Origin: an uncultured Bacteroidota bacterium
Lineage (GTDB): Bacteria > Bacteroidota > Bacteroidia > Flavobacteriales > Flavobacteriaceae
NCBI GenBank assembly: GCA_902598305.1
Contig: CACKBL010000007.1
Location: forward strand, 1 to 64,000
Direction of reading: 5' to 3'
Length of the DNA stretch: 64,000 bases
How positions within the stretch are numbered: the stretch's first letter is position 1; each line of letters opens with the position of its first letter. Under the pieces are notes generated by a model. It made no database searches, had not been told where the DNA came from, and saw only the letters and a list, made by a program, of their open reading frames with translations. Of this stretch, positions 44,847 to 54,924 are shown piece by piece. A program made the position numbers and the translations under genes.

Positions 44847-46118
44847 ATGTTTGTTGATTTACTTTTAGGTCTACAGTGGGGTGACGAAGGAAAAGGTAAA
44901 ATAGTTGATGCAATATCTAAGAATTATTCAATTATTTCTCGTTTTCAGGGAGGACCAAATGCTGGGCATACAATTAAAATTGGAAATAAATCTCACGTCC
45001 TACACACAATCCCCTCAGGTATTTTTCACAAAAATTTAATTAATATTATAGGGAATGGAGTCGTTATTGATCCAGTAATTTTTGAAGAAGAAATATTGAA
45101 ATTGAATGATAGTGATATAGATTTTAAAAAAAATTTATTGATATCTAACAAAGCTCACTTAATTATTCCAACTCACTGTCTTTTGGATCAAGCTTCAGAA
45201 ATGTCTAAGGGAATAAAAAAAATTGGTTCTACTTTAAAAGGTATTGGACCTACTTATATGGACAAAACAGGTAGAAATGGAATTAGGGTTGGAGATCTAT
45301 TTCTAGAGGGATGGAGATTACAATACACTAAACTGAAAAACAAACATTTAAATATGATAAATAATTTAAATGTTGATATTTCTTTTAACCTAGAAGAATT
45401 GGAAAAGAATTTTTTTAGAAGTATAGATTTTTTAAAAAACTTTTCAGTTATTGATAGTGAAAATTTTCTTTTTGATTCTTTAAATGAAGGAAAAAAGATT
45501 CTTGCTGAGGGTGCTCAAGGATCTATGCTTGACATTGACTTCGGAACTTATCCGTATGTTACATCTTCAAATACTACAGCCGCAGGAGCGTGTAACGGAT
45601 TGGGAATTCCTCCAACGAAAATAAATAAAGTTATCGGTATTTTTAAAGCTTACACAACAAGAGTTGGAAGCGGTCCTTTTCCAACTGAGATTTATGATGA
45701 AATTGGGGAAAGAATAAGTAAGGTCGGTAAAGAGTTTGGTGCCACAACAGGACGCGCCAGGAGGTGTGGTTGGCTAGATTTAGTCTCACTTAAATATGCA
45801 GTTGATATTAATGGTGTGACTGAACTCGCGATGATGAAAAGCGATGTTATGTCAGGTATTAATAAAATAAAAGTTTGTACATCATACAAGCAATTTAATA
45901 ATGAAATATTTAGAATGCCATTTTCATTAAACCCATCCTCACTTTCTGCTACATATACTGAGTTTGATGGATGGAATGAAGACATAACAAACATTAAGGA
46001 TGAATCTCAACTCCCCAATAACTTAAAAAAATACATATCATTTATTGAGAAAAATCTTCAAGTTCCAATAAAAATCATCTCAATAGGTCCAAGAAGAGAC
46101 CAAACAATTTATCTATAA
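44847..46118 (+). CDS. purA: Adenylosuccinate synthetase
   Basis: 423 residues. N-terminal LGLQWGDEGKGKIVD (GTP and IMP site), NAGHTI, GTYPYVTSSNTTAAGACNG and the C-terminal block with KAYTTRVGSGPFPTE and TGRARRCGWLDL. Makes adenylosuccinate from IMP and aspartate with GTP. Directly after the Fur gene, and 1 bp before the OstA-like gene. Confidence 0.98.
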   Translation: MFVDLLLGLQWGDEGKGKIVDAISKNYSIISRFQGGPNAGHTIKIGNKSHVLHTIPSGIFHKNLINIIGNGVVIDPVIFEEEILKLNDSDIDFKKNLLISNKAHLIIPTHCLLDQASEMSKGIKKIGSTLKGIGPTYMDKTGRNGIRVGDLFLEGWRLQYTKLKNKHLNMINNLNVDISFNLEELEKNFFRSIDFLKNFSVIDSENFLFDSLNEGKKILAEGAQGSMLDIDFGTYPYVTSSNTTAAGACNGLGIPPTKINKVIGIFKAYTTRVGSGPFPTEIYDEIGERISKVGKEFGATTGRARRCGWLDLVSLKYAVDINGVTELAMMKSDVMSGINKIKVCTSYKQFNNEIFRMPFSLNPSSLSATYTEFDGWNEDITNIKDESQLPNNLKKYISFIEKNLQVPIKIISIGPRRDQTIYL

Positions 46119-46119
46119 A

Positions 46120-47709
46120 ATGGATATAATTTTGAAGAAGATTTTATATATAATTATAGTATTATCGATTTTTAACCCCTTAAATTCTTTCTGCCAAGAA
46201 AAAAAAATAATTGAAATTATAGAAGCTGGAAGATTTACCAAAGATGAAGAAAATTTTCCAAAAGCAAATATTTTGTCAAAAGGGAATAATTTAAGAGTAA
46301 GGCTTTTTCATGATGGGGCAACAATAACTTCTGACAAAACATTTTTTTACTCTAAAAAAAATAAATTTAATGCAAGTGGTAGTGTTTTGCTCAAACAGGG
46401 AGACACACTGGAGCTTAAAAGTGAATATTTAAATTATGATGGTAACGAAGGCCAAGCAAAAGCTTGGGGAAAAGTAGTTTTAAAACAACCCGACATGACA
46501 CTTAAAACAGATACCCTCTATCTTGATAGAATTTTAAATATAGCCTACTATAATTCTAATGGTATTATAGAGGACGAAGAAAACGTACTTAAAAGCAAAA
46601 AGGGGAGATATTTTATAAATGAAAAAAAATATAGCTTTAAAACCGGAGTAAAAATAAATAATCCAAAGTATGATATTGACTCCGAAAATCTAGATTACAA
46701 TCTAATTTCAAAAAAAGCACTTTTTTTTGGTCCAACTCTAATCACAGGAAATGATTATGAAATACATACTGAAAAAGGAAATTTTGATTTGAAAAGTTCA
46801 ATTGGAAATTTTCAAAAAAATCCAAAAATATTTTACAATAATAAGATAATTGAAGGAGACAGTATATTTTATGATGAATCGATCAATTATGCTTCTGCAA
46901 CCAAAAGAGTTGTAATCACAGACACTATTAACAACTCAATAATAAAAGGAGAATATGGAGAGATTTATAAGGATAAAGATTCTGCAATTATCACAAAAAG
47001 AGCACTCGCAATAAACATTATAGAAAACGATTCACTCTATATACATGCAGACACATTAGTCGGAACAGGACCTACTGATCAAAGAATTTTGAGAGGTTAT
47101 TATGATGTTAAGATTTTAAAATCGGATATTAGAGGAATATCTGATTCAATATACTTTGATGAATCCAAAGGTAAAATTGAATTACACAAAAAACCACTTT
47201 CAAAAAAACAAAAACAAATTTTATCATTAAAATCAAAACTCAAGCTCAATCCAGTAGTTTGGTTTAATGATAGTCAGATGAGTGGAAATGAAATTAATCT
47301 TCTAACAGATCTAAAAACAAGAAAGCTAGACTCACTTTTAATCTTTGGGAATTCATTTGTGATTGAACAGGATAGTATTGATAAAAACAATTATAACCAA
47401 ATTGAAGGAATGGATTTGAATGGTGATTTTGTCAATGGTGATTTAAACAATTTACAAGTTTTAAAAAATATTAAAGTTATTTACTATTTATATAACGACG
47501 ATGGAGAATTAATAGGTATAGATAAAACTATTTGTAGTGAACTAAAAATAAAACTTGAATCAAATGAAATCAAAAATATTACATTTTATACTTCTCCTGA
47601 AGGGAAGGTACATCCCGAGGATAAATTAGACCCTAATCTAAAATTACTAGAAGGATTTGTCTGGAGGATAAGTGAAAGACCAGAGACTTTAGACGACCTA
47701 TTTAAATAA
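46120..47709 (+). CDS. OstA/LptA-like organic solvent tolerance protein
   Basis: 529 residues. N-terminal signal (IIVLSIFNPLNSFCQ) followed by the OstA-like beta-jellyroll repeats seen in LptA/LptD N-domains: KTFFYSKKNKFNASGSVLLKQGDTL, GNEGQAKAWGKVVLKQPDMTLKTDTLYLDR and so on. In Flavobacteria this gene follows purA and is taken to act in LPS transport across the periplasm. Much longer than LptA of proteobacteria (~185 residues), with several repeats of the fold. Confidence 0.88.
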   Translation: MDIILKKILYIIIVLSIFNPLNSFCQEKKIIEIIEAGRFTKDEENFPKANILSKGNNLRVRLFHDGATITSDKTFFYSKKNKFNASGSVLLKQGDTLELKSEYLNYDGNEGQAKAWGKVVLKQPDMTLKTDTLYLDRILNIAYYNSNGIIEDEENVLKSKKGRYFINEKKYSFKTGVKINNPKYDIDSENLDYNLISKKALFFGPTLITGNDYEIHTEKGNFDLKSSIGNFQKNPKIFYNNKIIEGDSIFYDESINYASATKRVVITDTINNSIIKGEYGEIYKDKDSAIITKRALAINIIENDSLYIHADTLVGTGPTDQRILRGYYDVKILKSDIRGISDSIYFDESKGKIELHKKPLSKKQKQILSLKSKLKLNPVVWFNDSQMSGNEINLLTDLKTRKLDSLLIFGNSFVIEQDSIDKNNYNQIEGMDLNGDFVNGDLNNLQVLKNIKVIYYLYNDDGELIGIDKTICSELKIKLESNEIKNITFYTSPEGKVHPEDKLDPNLKLLEGFVWRISERPETLDDLFK

Positions 47710-47712
47710 AAA

Positions 47713-48894
47713 ATGTCACTTAAAGATTTTCATACATACCAAGCTAAAACCACCCCTAACCCAGTGGGTTTGGAGGTTAGCAAAGCAAAGGGTTCTTATA
47801 TATATGATTCAAAAGGTAAAAAATATCTTGACTTTGTGGCTGGAATTTCTGCATGTAGTTTAGGTCACAGACATCCTAGGGTTATAAAAGCGATAAAAAA
47901 GCAATTAGATAAATACTTGCATGTAATGGTTTATGGTGAATATGTTCAAAAGTCTAGTGTTGATTTGTGTAAAAAATTAGCAAGTTTTTTACCCAAAACT
48001 CTAGAAGTAACCTTTTTGACCAATTCAGGGACTGAAGCCATTGAGGGAGCTATGAAACTTGCCAAAAGATATACAAAGAGATCAAAGTTTATAGCTGCAA
48101 AAAATTCCTATCATGGAAGTACTCAAGGGGCTTTGAGCCTATTAGGTGTAAAAAGTCAAAAAAAAGGATACGGGCCTCTATTACCCAAAGTAACTTTTAT
48201 TGATTTTAACAATAATATGGACTTAATTAAAATTAATAGTGATACAGCTGCTGTAATACTTGAAACAATTCAAGGAGGTGCAGGTTTCATTATACCCAAA
48301 CTAAATTATTTACAAAATGTTAAAAAGAAATGTGAAGAAGTGGGAGCCCTTTTAATTTTGGATGAAATTCAACCTGGAATTGGAAGAACTGGTGAGATGT
48401 TTGCCTTCCAAAAATATGATATTGAGCCAGATATATTAGTAATTGGAAAAGGATTAGGTGGTGGTCTCCCGATTGGTGCGTTTTGCAGTTCAAGAGAAAA
48501 AATGGAGAAATTTGAATACAACCCTTCGCTTGGGCATATTTCTACTTTTGGCGGAAATCCAGTTGTTTCTTCAGCTGCATTGTCAGTATTAAACACATTG
48601 GAAAACGAAAAAATAATAAATAAAATTAGCGAAAAAGAGAAATTAATTCGATTACTGTTAATACATAAAAAAATAAAAAAAATAAATGGAACTGGCTTAA
48701 TGTTAGCAATAATTTTAGAAAGCCAGGAAGATGCAGAAAGACTTGTAAATGAGTCGATGAAAAGGGGTTTGATTTTATTTTATCTTCTATGGAATAAATT
48801 AGCAGTAAGAATAACTCCGCCTTTAACTATCACCAACAAAGAGATAAAAAAAGGATGTAAAATTATTTTAAATATTTTGGATGAAATGATATAA
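47713..48894 (+). CDS. Class III PLP aminotransferase (acetylornithine/GABA type)
   Basis: 393 residues. Typical landmarks: YLDFVAGISACSLGHRHPRV, TNSGTEAIEGAMKLA, DEIQPGIGRTGEMFAF with the PLP-ring Asp, and GKGLGGGLPIGAF with the Schiff-base Lys near residue 245. Substrate cannot be fixed: acetylornithine, GABA or ornithine are possible. It follows the OstA-like gene by 3 bp, so may share its transcript, but the function is unrelated. Confidence 0.92.
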   Translation: MSLKDFHTYQAKTTPNPVGLEVSKAKGSYIYDSKGKKYLDFVAGISACSLGHRHPRVIKAIKKQLDKYLHVMVYGEYVQKSSVDLCKKLASFLPKTLEVTFLTNSGTEAIEGAMKLAKRYTKRSKFIAAKNSYHGSTQGALSLLGVKSQKKGYGPLLPKVTFIDFNNNMDLIKINSDTAAVILETIQGGAGFIIPKLNYLQNVKKKCEEVGALLILDEIQPGIGRTGEMFAFQKYDIEPDILVIGKGLGGGLPIGAFCSSREKMEKFEYNPSLGHISTFGGNPVVSSAALSVLNTLENEKIINKISEKEKLIRLLLIHKKIKKINGTGLMLAIILESQEDAERLVNESMKRGLILFYLLWNKLAVRITPPLTITNKEIKKGCKIILNILDEMI

Positions 48895-48989
48895 CTTAGT
48901 TTGTTAATTAATTTGTTAAAAAGAATAAAACTTAAGTCAGATTGATTTAGTCTTTGTTTTTAATTTTAAGTATGTTGAAAATATAACAA

Positions 48990-50348
48990 ATGCTTGAAGA
49001 TTATTCTCAGGGTTTTAGTTCTTCAATTAGAAAGTTTGAAGAAATGCTTAAAACAAATTATACATATTTTTTTGATGCACAAGAAATTGAGTACGTAGCT
49101 CAACATTATATTGATTTTGGTAAAATAAATCTTGCTAAAAAAGCAGTTAAAATAGGAAACAAACAGCATCCGGCCAACATTAATATTCTTCTTCTTAAAT
49201 CAGAAATATTAATTTTAGAAGATAAATTAGAGACAGCAAACGAAATATTAGCATTTATTCATGAAATTGAACCTAATAATCTAGATGCTTATATACAAAA
49301 AGCAACAATCCTTTCAAAGCTTAAAAAACACAAAAAATCAATCGAGACACTAAATGAATGTCTTATTTACTCAGAATACAAATTTGAGGTTTGGCATTTA
49401 ATAGCTTTGGAATTTTTAACAATTGGTAATTTTCAAAAAGCAATGTTTTATTTTAGGCTATGCATTGAAAATGAACCAAACGATCACCAAGTTTTATATA
49501 ATTTAATCTACTGTATTGATAATCTAAAGTTATTTAAAGAAGGTGTTAAAATTTTAAGGGGAATCTTAGAAAAAGACCCGTATAACGAATTAGTGTGGCT
49601 TGAATTAGGAAAACTTTATTTAAAATTAAAAAATCTCAATCAAGCTTTAAAATCTTTTGATTATGCTATATTATGTGACGATCAATTTTCAGCTGCATAC
49701 GTTGAGAAGGCAAAACTTTTACAAAAAAATAATAATTACTTAGAAGCGATTGAAAACTACCAATTTTCATTAACATTGGAATCTCCCTCTGCATTTGTTT
49801 ACTTAAGGATAGCAGAATGTTTTAAAATGATAAGTAAAGAGAAATTAGAAATGAAATATTATAAACTTTCAATCAAAGAAGATCCAAATTATGAAGAAAG
49901 TTGGCTAGCACTAATAGAGTATTATTTAAATAAAAATAATTTTAAAGGTGCTTTAATTTATTGTAATAAAGCTTTAAAAATAAATGAATACTATCCTGAA
50001 TATTGGAAAATGTATGCAAAAATAAATAAATGCTTAAATAGATTTGTAGCCGCAGAAGAAGGTTTCAAAAATATTATTGGTCTCGGAATTGATGAGCTGA
50101 GAAGTTGGTCTGGTTGGATTGATACATTAATTAGTCAGAATAAATGGGAAAAAGGTTACTTAATAGGTAAAAAAGCAAAGAAGCTTTATCCAAACGTTCC
50201 AGACTTAGATTTTAAAATTGCGCTATGTTATTTAAATCTTGGTAAAAAAAATGAAATGGAATTTTATCTAGAAAACGTGAGAAAGAATATTAATTTACTT
50301 TCACCAAAATTATTGGAATTTTATCCTCATTTAGAAGTTCTAATTTGA
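48990..50348 (+). CDS. Tetratricopeptide repeat protein
   Basis: 452 residues composed mostly of TPR units of 34 residues (for example KINLAKKAVKIGNKQHPANINIL, NLDAYIQKATILSKLKKHKKSIETLNECL, NELVWLELGKLYLKLKNLNQALKSFDYAI). No signal peptide or membrane segment, so cytoplasmic scaffold. Similar large TPR proteins occur in Flavobacteria before the DUF368 genes. Binding partner unknown. Confidence 0.9.
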   Translation: MLEDYSQGFSSSIRKFEEMLKTNYTYFFDAQEIEYVAQHYIDFGKINLAKKAVKIGNKQHPANINILLLKSEILILEDKLETANEILAFIHEIEPNNLDAYIQKATILSKLKKHKKSIETLNECLIYSEYKFEVWHLIALEFLTIGNFQKAMFYFRLCIENEPNDHQVLYNLIYCIDNLKLFKEGVKILRGILEKDPYNELVWLELGKLYLKLKNLNQALKSFDYAILCDDQFSAAYVEKAKLLQKNNNYLEAIENYQFSLTLESPSAFVYLRIAECFKMISKEKLEMKYYKLSIKEDPNYEESWLALIEYYLNKNNFKGALIYCNKALKINEYYPEYWKMYAKINKCLNRFVAAEEGFKNIIGLGIDELRSWSGWIDTLISQNKWEKGYLIGKKAKKLYPNVPDLDFKIALCYLNLGKKNEMEFYLENVRKNINLLSPKLLEFYPHLEVLI

Positions 50349-50353
50349 CCTAA

Positions 50354-51301
50354 TTGGATAATCCAAAATCAAAGAAAAACCACTTTTTCACATACTTCAT
50401 AGGAGTTTTGATGGGTTCTGTCGATATTATTCCAGGAATTTCTGGAGGGACCATAGCTTTTATTACTGGAATATATCATGAACTTATAAAAAGTATCGAT
50501 AAATTTTCGTTGAAGATGCTAATAAAAGGTCAATTTAAAATTTTTTGGTCTGATATTAATGGATCTTTCTTGACCTCTCTCTTTTTAGGTGTTATTACTG
50601 GGGTTTTTTTTCTCTCAGGTATTTTAATTTTCCTTTTTGATTATTATCCAATTCCGATTTATGCATTCATATTTGGAATAATCATGGGAACCTTCTTTCA
50701 ATTTATTGGACTAATTAAAAATAAAAAAACTGATGATTATGTTTACCTTTTAGCATCATTAGCTATATCCATCTGTATATCACAGATAAATAGTTTTATT
50801 GTCGAACCAACTTTGATTTATCTTTTTTTTTGTTCAGTAGTTGCAGTTTCAGCAATGATATTACCGGGTATTTCTGGAGCCATGATTCTTTTAATTCTAG
50901 GAGTTTACAATGAAATTCTTTTTGTTATCCAAAATTCAATTAAGATTTTATTTAACTTTAAATTCGATGATTTCTTAAGTATATATTCAAAGATCTTTTC
51001 TATTTCACTTGGTATTATTTTTGGATTAAAAATTTTCTCAAGATTTGTGGTTTGGCTTTTTAATTATAGGAAAAGGAAAACATTATTGATCTTAACTGGA
51101 TTAATAGGTGGATCATTGCCTCAATTATGGCCATTAAAAGATTGTCTAAATCTTTGTACCTTAAACAGTATTTTCATATCAAATGAAGGTTTAATTATAT
51201 GTAAAAACGATGAATTAAGTGAAAGTATTTTTTTTATTTTAGCCGGCCTCATCTTAATTTTAGTTTTTAATAGATTGAAAAAACCAATTGAATACTTTTA
51301 A
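50354..51301 (+). CDS. DUF368 family membrane protein (PopT-type undecaprenyl-phosphate translocase), copy 1
   Basis: 315 residues from a TTG start, 5 bp after the TPR gene. Polytopic, about eight or more helices. The DUF368 hallmark PGISGGTIAFITGIY is in the first helical hairpin and the repeated ILPGISGAMILLILGVYNEIL in the second, giving the inverted-repeat look of the family. DUF368 proteins (PopT) have been implicated in flipping undecaprenyl phosphate back to the cytoplasmic side, recycling the carrier used for peptidoglycan and other glycans. Confidence 0.9.
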   Translation: MDNPKSKKNHFFTYFIGVLMGSVDIIPGISGGTIAFITGIYHELIKSIDKFSLKMLIKGQFKIFWSDINGSFLTSLFLGVITGVFFLSGILIFLFDYYPIPIYAFIFGIIMGTFFQFIGLIKNKKTDDYVYLLASLAISICISQINSFIVEPTLIYLFFCSVVAVSAMILPGISGAMILLILGVYNEILFVIQNSIKILFNFKFDDFLSIYSKIFSISLGIIFGLKIFSRFVVWLFNYRKRKTLLILTGLIGGSLPQLWPLKDCLNLCTLNSIFISNEGLIICKNDELSESIFFILAGLILILVFNRLKKPIEYF

Positions 51302-52277
51302 AAAAAAAAGGGGAAACCCGTTACTAATTATTTTTTATGGTCTAATAATGGGAGCCATAAATAAAATACCTGGTGTGTCTGGTGGAATTGTTCCAATTAT
51401 ATTTGGATTTTATGAAAAACTAATTTTTTCATTTTCTCGTTTAGACATTAAGAGCCTTATAATTTTAAGAAGAGAAGGGTTTAAATCTTTTTATGAACAT
51501 ATAAACGGTAAATTTCTTTCACTTTTATTATTGGGGATTATTGTAAGTTTTTTTAGTAGCTCATTAATAATTGGCTATTTATTAGAAAACTATCATGCTC
51601 AAACTTTAGGTTTTTTTTGTGGTATGATAATTTTTTCAATAACTATAATTTTAAAAAAAATATCAAATGTTAACTTTTATAATATTCTATTTATCACTTC
51701 AGGCTTCATAATTGGAGTTACATTTTTTTTTATTAGCCCAGGTAGTGAAATCACAAATCCTTTATTTGTTTTTTTCTGTGGTATGGTAAGTGTATCCGGA
51801 ATGATTCTTCCTGGGCTTTCAGGTTCAATGATACTCTTAGCGCTGGGAAATTACAAACTTCTTTTGATTGATTCTGTAAATGCTCTGTATTATAGTATAA
51901 TCAACATGATCACGGGCTATGGGGTAGAAGATTTAGATTTAGAAAACAAAAATTTAATTTTTCTTTTGTTAGTTTTTGCAGTTGGATCAATAATTGGTTT
52001 AATTCTTTTTTCTAAAGCTTTAAACCATTTAATTATTAAATATAACAACATTATAATGTCGTCTTTAGTAGGATTTGTGGCGGGATCCATAGGTGCTATA
52101 TGGCCATGGAAAAGTGAAAATTCTGATGATAATATTGGGGCTTTATTTTTAAAATCAACCCATAATCATTTTTATTACCCTAACAACTTAAATATTGAAA
52201 ATATTACTATTTTAATTTCGATTCTAGCTGGAATATTTATAGTTTACATAATTGAAAAACTAAATGTTAAGGACTAA
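51288..52277 (+). CDS. DUF368 family membrane protein (PopT-type), copy 2
   Basis: 329 residues from a TTG start 14 nt before the end of copy 1. The same two helical hairpins with PGVSGGIVPIIFGFYEKL and ILPGLSGSMILLALGNYKLL. The two copies are clearly paralogous but diverged, sharing the PG(I/V/L)SG motifs rather than long identity. Overlapping genes argue that both proteins are made together, perhaps as a complex or for different polyprenyl substrates. The end overlaps aroE by 14 nt. Confidence 0.9.
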   Translation: MNTFKKKRGNPLLIIFYGLIMGAINKIPGVSGGIVPIIFGFYEKLIFSFSRLDIKSLIILRREGFKSFYEHINGKFLSLLLLGIIVSFFSSSLIIGYLLENYHAQTLGFFCGMIIFSITIILKKISNVNFYNILFITSGFIIGVTFFFISPGSEITNPLFVFFCGMVSVSGMILPGLSGSMILLALGNYKLLLIDSVNALYYSIINMITGYGVEDLDLENKNLIFLLLVFAVGSIIGLILFSKALNHLIIKYNNIIMSSLVGFVAGSIGAIWPWKSENSDDNIGALFLKSTHNHFYYPNNLNIENITILISILAGIFIVYIIEKLNVKD

Positions 52278-53013
52278 AAATGTTTATGGGCTAATTGGAA
52301 AAGAAATTGACTACTCTTTTTCAAGAAACTATTTTAACCAAAAATTTAAAAAAGAAGGTTTAATCCATAATTCATATAAGAATTTTGATTGCGAAAATTT
52401 ACCCCAAGTATTAAAAACCCTCAAACAAAAAAATATTAAAGGACTGAATGTAACAATCCCATATAAAGAAAAAATTATTCCATATTTAGATAAAATCTCA
52501 AAAGAGGCAAAAGATATTATGGCTGTAAACACTATTTCATTTAATGACCAAAGAAAGTTAATAGGTCACAATACGGATTGTTATGGGTTCCAAAAATCAT
52601 TGTTTGAAAATGTAGATAAAAAAACTAAAAATGCACTGATTTTAGGGACAGGTGGGGCTTCAAAGGCAATTAAATATGTTTTGGGAAAAAATTCAATCAA
52701 ATTTAAAACAGTGTCAAGAAAAAGAACGAGAGGTGATTTCATATATAATGAATTAGATAAAGATATAATGAAAAATTATAAACTTATCATAAATACAACA
52801 CCTCTTGGAACTTACCCAAATACTGAAAGGTGTCCTAAAATTAACTTTAACCATATAACCAAGAATCATATTCTATTTGATTTAACATATAACCCAAAAA
52901 AAACAACTTTTCTGAAAAATGGTGAACTAAAAGGTGCCAAAATAGTAAATGGTTACGACATGTTAATTTATCAAGCCGAAAAATCTTGGTTGATTTGGAA
53001 TGAAATAAATTGA
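52264..53013 (+). CDS. aroE: Shikimate dehydrogenase
   Basis: 249 residues. Shikimate-binding motifs YSFSRNYFNQKF near the N-terminus and NVTIPYKEKI, then VNTISF and GHNTDCYGF with the catalytic Lys in IPYKEK and Asp in NTD. NADPH-binding LILGTGGASKAI and the basic VSRKRTRG. Reduces dehydroshikimate in aromatic amino acid synthesis. Overlaps DUF368 copy 2 by 14 nt. Confidence 0.96.
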   Translation: MLRTKNVYGLIGKEIDYSFSRNYFNQKFKKEGLIHNSYKNFDCENLPQVLKTLKQKNIKGLNVTIPYKEKIIPYLDKISKEAKDIMAVNTISFNDQRKLIGHNTDCYGFQKSLFENVDKKTKNALILGTGGASKAIKYVLGKNSIKFKTVSRKRTRGDFIYNELDKDIMKNYKLIINTTPLGTYPNTERCPKINFNHITKNHILFDLTYNPKKTTFLKNGELKGAKIVNGYDMLIYQAEKSWLIWNEIN

Positions 53014-53054
53014 TTATTTTTTTTTGTATTTTAGGAGGATACTAGGGTAAAAAA

Positions 53055-54908
53055 ATGAAAGGCGATTCCTTAAATAAGTCCACAGAGAAAAAAGACGATG
53101 AAAGAAAAACTTCAGATAAAAATAATCATAGAGAAGAGGTTAATGAAGAATTATCAACAGAAAAACCAATTGATTCTGAAAAGAATATCAAAAACGAGTT
53201 AAAAGGAATTGAGATTGAGGAATATCCAAATTATCTTAACAAACTTTTAAAACAAACTGATTGGATTAAGCAAAATGATATTATAAATATTTTAAAAAAT
53301 GATTTTGAAAGCAAGTATAAATCAATAGTAGAAAAGAAAAAAATAGAATTTATTGATAATGGAGGTAATGAAATTGATTTTTATTTTACCCCAACCTATA
53401 AAAAAGAATTTTATGATTTATTTAAAGGGTATAAGTATAGAAAGAACCAATACTTTAAAGAATTAAAAAGTAAACAGAAAACAAATTTAGCTCGAAAAAG
53501 AGAAATAATAGAGGAAATTAAAAACCTAATTGATAAAAGTCAGCACGACAAGAATACTTACAAAAACTTTAAAAAATTACAAGAAGCATTTTATAATGCT
53601 GGGCAAGTTCCAAGAAATGATAACAATAATATATGGCAGACATATAAATTTCACGTTGAAAGATTTTATGACCTCTTGCACTTAAACAGAGAACTAAGGG
53701 ATGTAGATTATCGCAATAATTATGAGGAAAAAATTAAAATAATTGAAAAAGCTGAAAGGTTGGTAGATTTGGAAAATATCAACACATCAATTAGAGAGCT
53801 CAATAATTTACACAGACTATGGAAAAGTGAGTTAGGTCCTGTGGCAAGAGATAAAAGAGAAGAGTTATGGAAAAGATTTCAAATAGCAACAAAAAAAATA
53901 CATCAGCGAAAAAACGAATACATTAAAAATATTGATTCAATTAAATTAAAAAATTACGAAACGAAGTTTGAATTAGTTAATCAAATAAAAAAAATAGCTG
54001 AAAAAACTATAAAAACTCATAACAAATGGCAAAGTTCAATAAAGGAAGTCGAAGAATTAAAAAACAGATTTATTAGCACTGGAAACGTACCTAAAGAAAA
54101 AAATAAGGATTTATGGGACTCTTTCAGAGATGCTTCTAGAGCTTTTAATAAAGAAAAAAATAACTTTTATAAAAATCTCAAAAGACTAGAAAAAAAATCC
54201 ATTCAGTCAAAAGAAAAATTAATTGAAGAGGTAGAAAATATTCTCAAAAAAGAAGATTGGCGAAATTATATCAATAGAATTAAAGAAATTCAATCTGAAT
54301 GGAAAAGTTCAGGAAGGGTTTCAAAAAAATATTCTGAAAAATTGTGGTCAGAGTTTAAATTAAAAACAAATAATTATTTTGATAAATTTAAAAACAAAAA
54401 GAAAAGTCTCAATGAAAGCGAAATCAAAATAATAAACAAGCAAAAAGATTTTATAGAGATTTTAAAAAACGAAGAAGTACCATTAACCCCAAAAAAATTC
54501 GAATCATTTATTAGAGATAAATCTTCAATTTGGAATGAAATAAGGAATAATGATGTTGGAAACCAAGAAAAGCTCGTTATAAAGTTTTTGTCAGATAAAT
54601 GGAATGAAATTTCTATTCCGAAAAGTAAAGCGGAAATGAAGAAATACGAAACAAGACTTTATTTCATAAAAAATGATGAAAAGCTAATTAATGATGAAAA
54701 TAACCAACTGAGAAAAAAAATTGAGGACATAAGTAGTGAACTTAATCAACTTGAAAATAATTTGGAATTTTTCAGTGAATCTAGTAATAGCAATCCATTA
54801 CTAGTCGAGGTAAATAATAAAATAAAAGAACTTAACGCGAAAAAAACATTAGTGGAATGTAAACTTAAACAACTAAAATCTATTCTCAATCAAAACTTAA
54901 AGGATTAA
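53055..54908 (+). CDS. DUF349 repeat protein
   Basis: 617 residues, very rich in K, E and N. An acidic/basic N-terminal 60 residues leads to several DUF349 units, each with a W and the pattern WKxxGxVPRxxxxxLWxxFxxA (seen at FYNAGQVPRNDNNNIWQTYKF, RLWKSELGPVARDKREELWKRF, FISTGNVPKEKNKDLWDSFRDA, WKSSGRVSKKYSEKLWSEF). The C-terminus is coiled coil. DUF349 proteins are widespread and cytoplasmic, function not established. A perfect AGGAGG lies 16 nt before the ATG. Confidence 0.92.
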   Translation: MKGDSLNKSTEKKDDERKTSDKNNHREEVNEELSTEKPIDSEKNIKNELKGIEIEEYPNYLNKLLKQTDWIKQNDIINILKNDFESKYKSIVEKKKIEFIDNGGNEIDFYFTPTYKKEFYDLFKGYKYRKNQYFKELKSKQKTNLARKREIIEEIKNLIDKSQHDKNTYKNFKKLQEAFYNAGQVPRNDNNNIWQTYKFHVERFYDLLHLNRELRDVDYRNNYEEKIKIIEKAERLVDLENINTSIRELNNLHRLWKSELGPVARDKREELWKRFQIATKKIHQRKNEYIKNIDSIKLKNYETKFELVNQIKKIAEKTIKTHNKWQSSIKEVEELKNRFISTGNVPKEKNKDLWDSFRDASRAFNKEKNNFYKNLKRLEKKSIQSKEKLIEEVENILKKEDWRNYINRIKEIQSEWKSSGRVSKKYSEKLWSEFKLKTNNYFDKFKNKKKSLNESEIKIINKQKDFIEILKNEEVPLTPKKFESFIRDKSSIWNEIRNNDVGNQEKLVIKFLSDKWNEISIPKSKAEMKKYETRLYFIKNDEKLINDENNQLRKKIEDISSELNQLENNLEFFSESSNSNPLLVEVNNKIKELNAKKTLVECKLKQLKSILNQNLKD

Positions 54909-54924
54909 ATAAAATTATAAATTT

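Noticed and set aside
53033-53038. AGGAGG upstream of the DUF349 gene as Shine-Dalgarno site
   Set aside because: It is 16 nt from the ATG, too far for normal spacing, no alternative start codon is at the right distance, and Bacteroidetes rarely depend on SD pairing.
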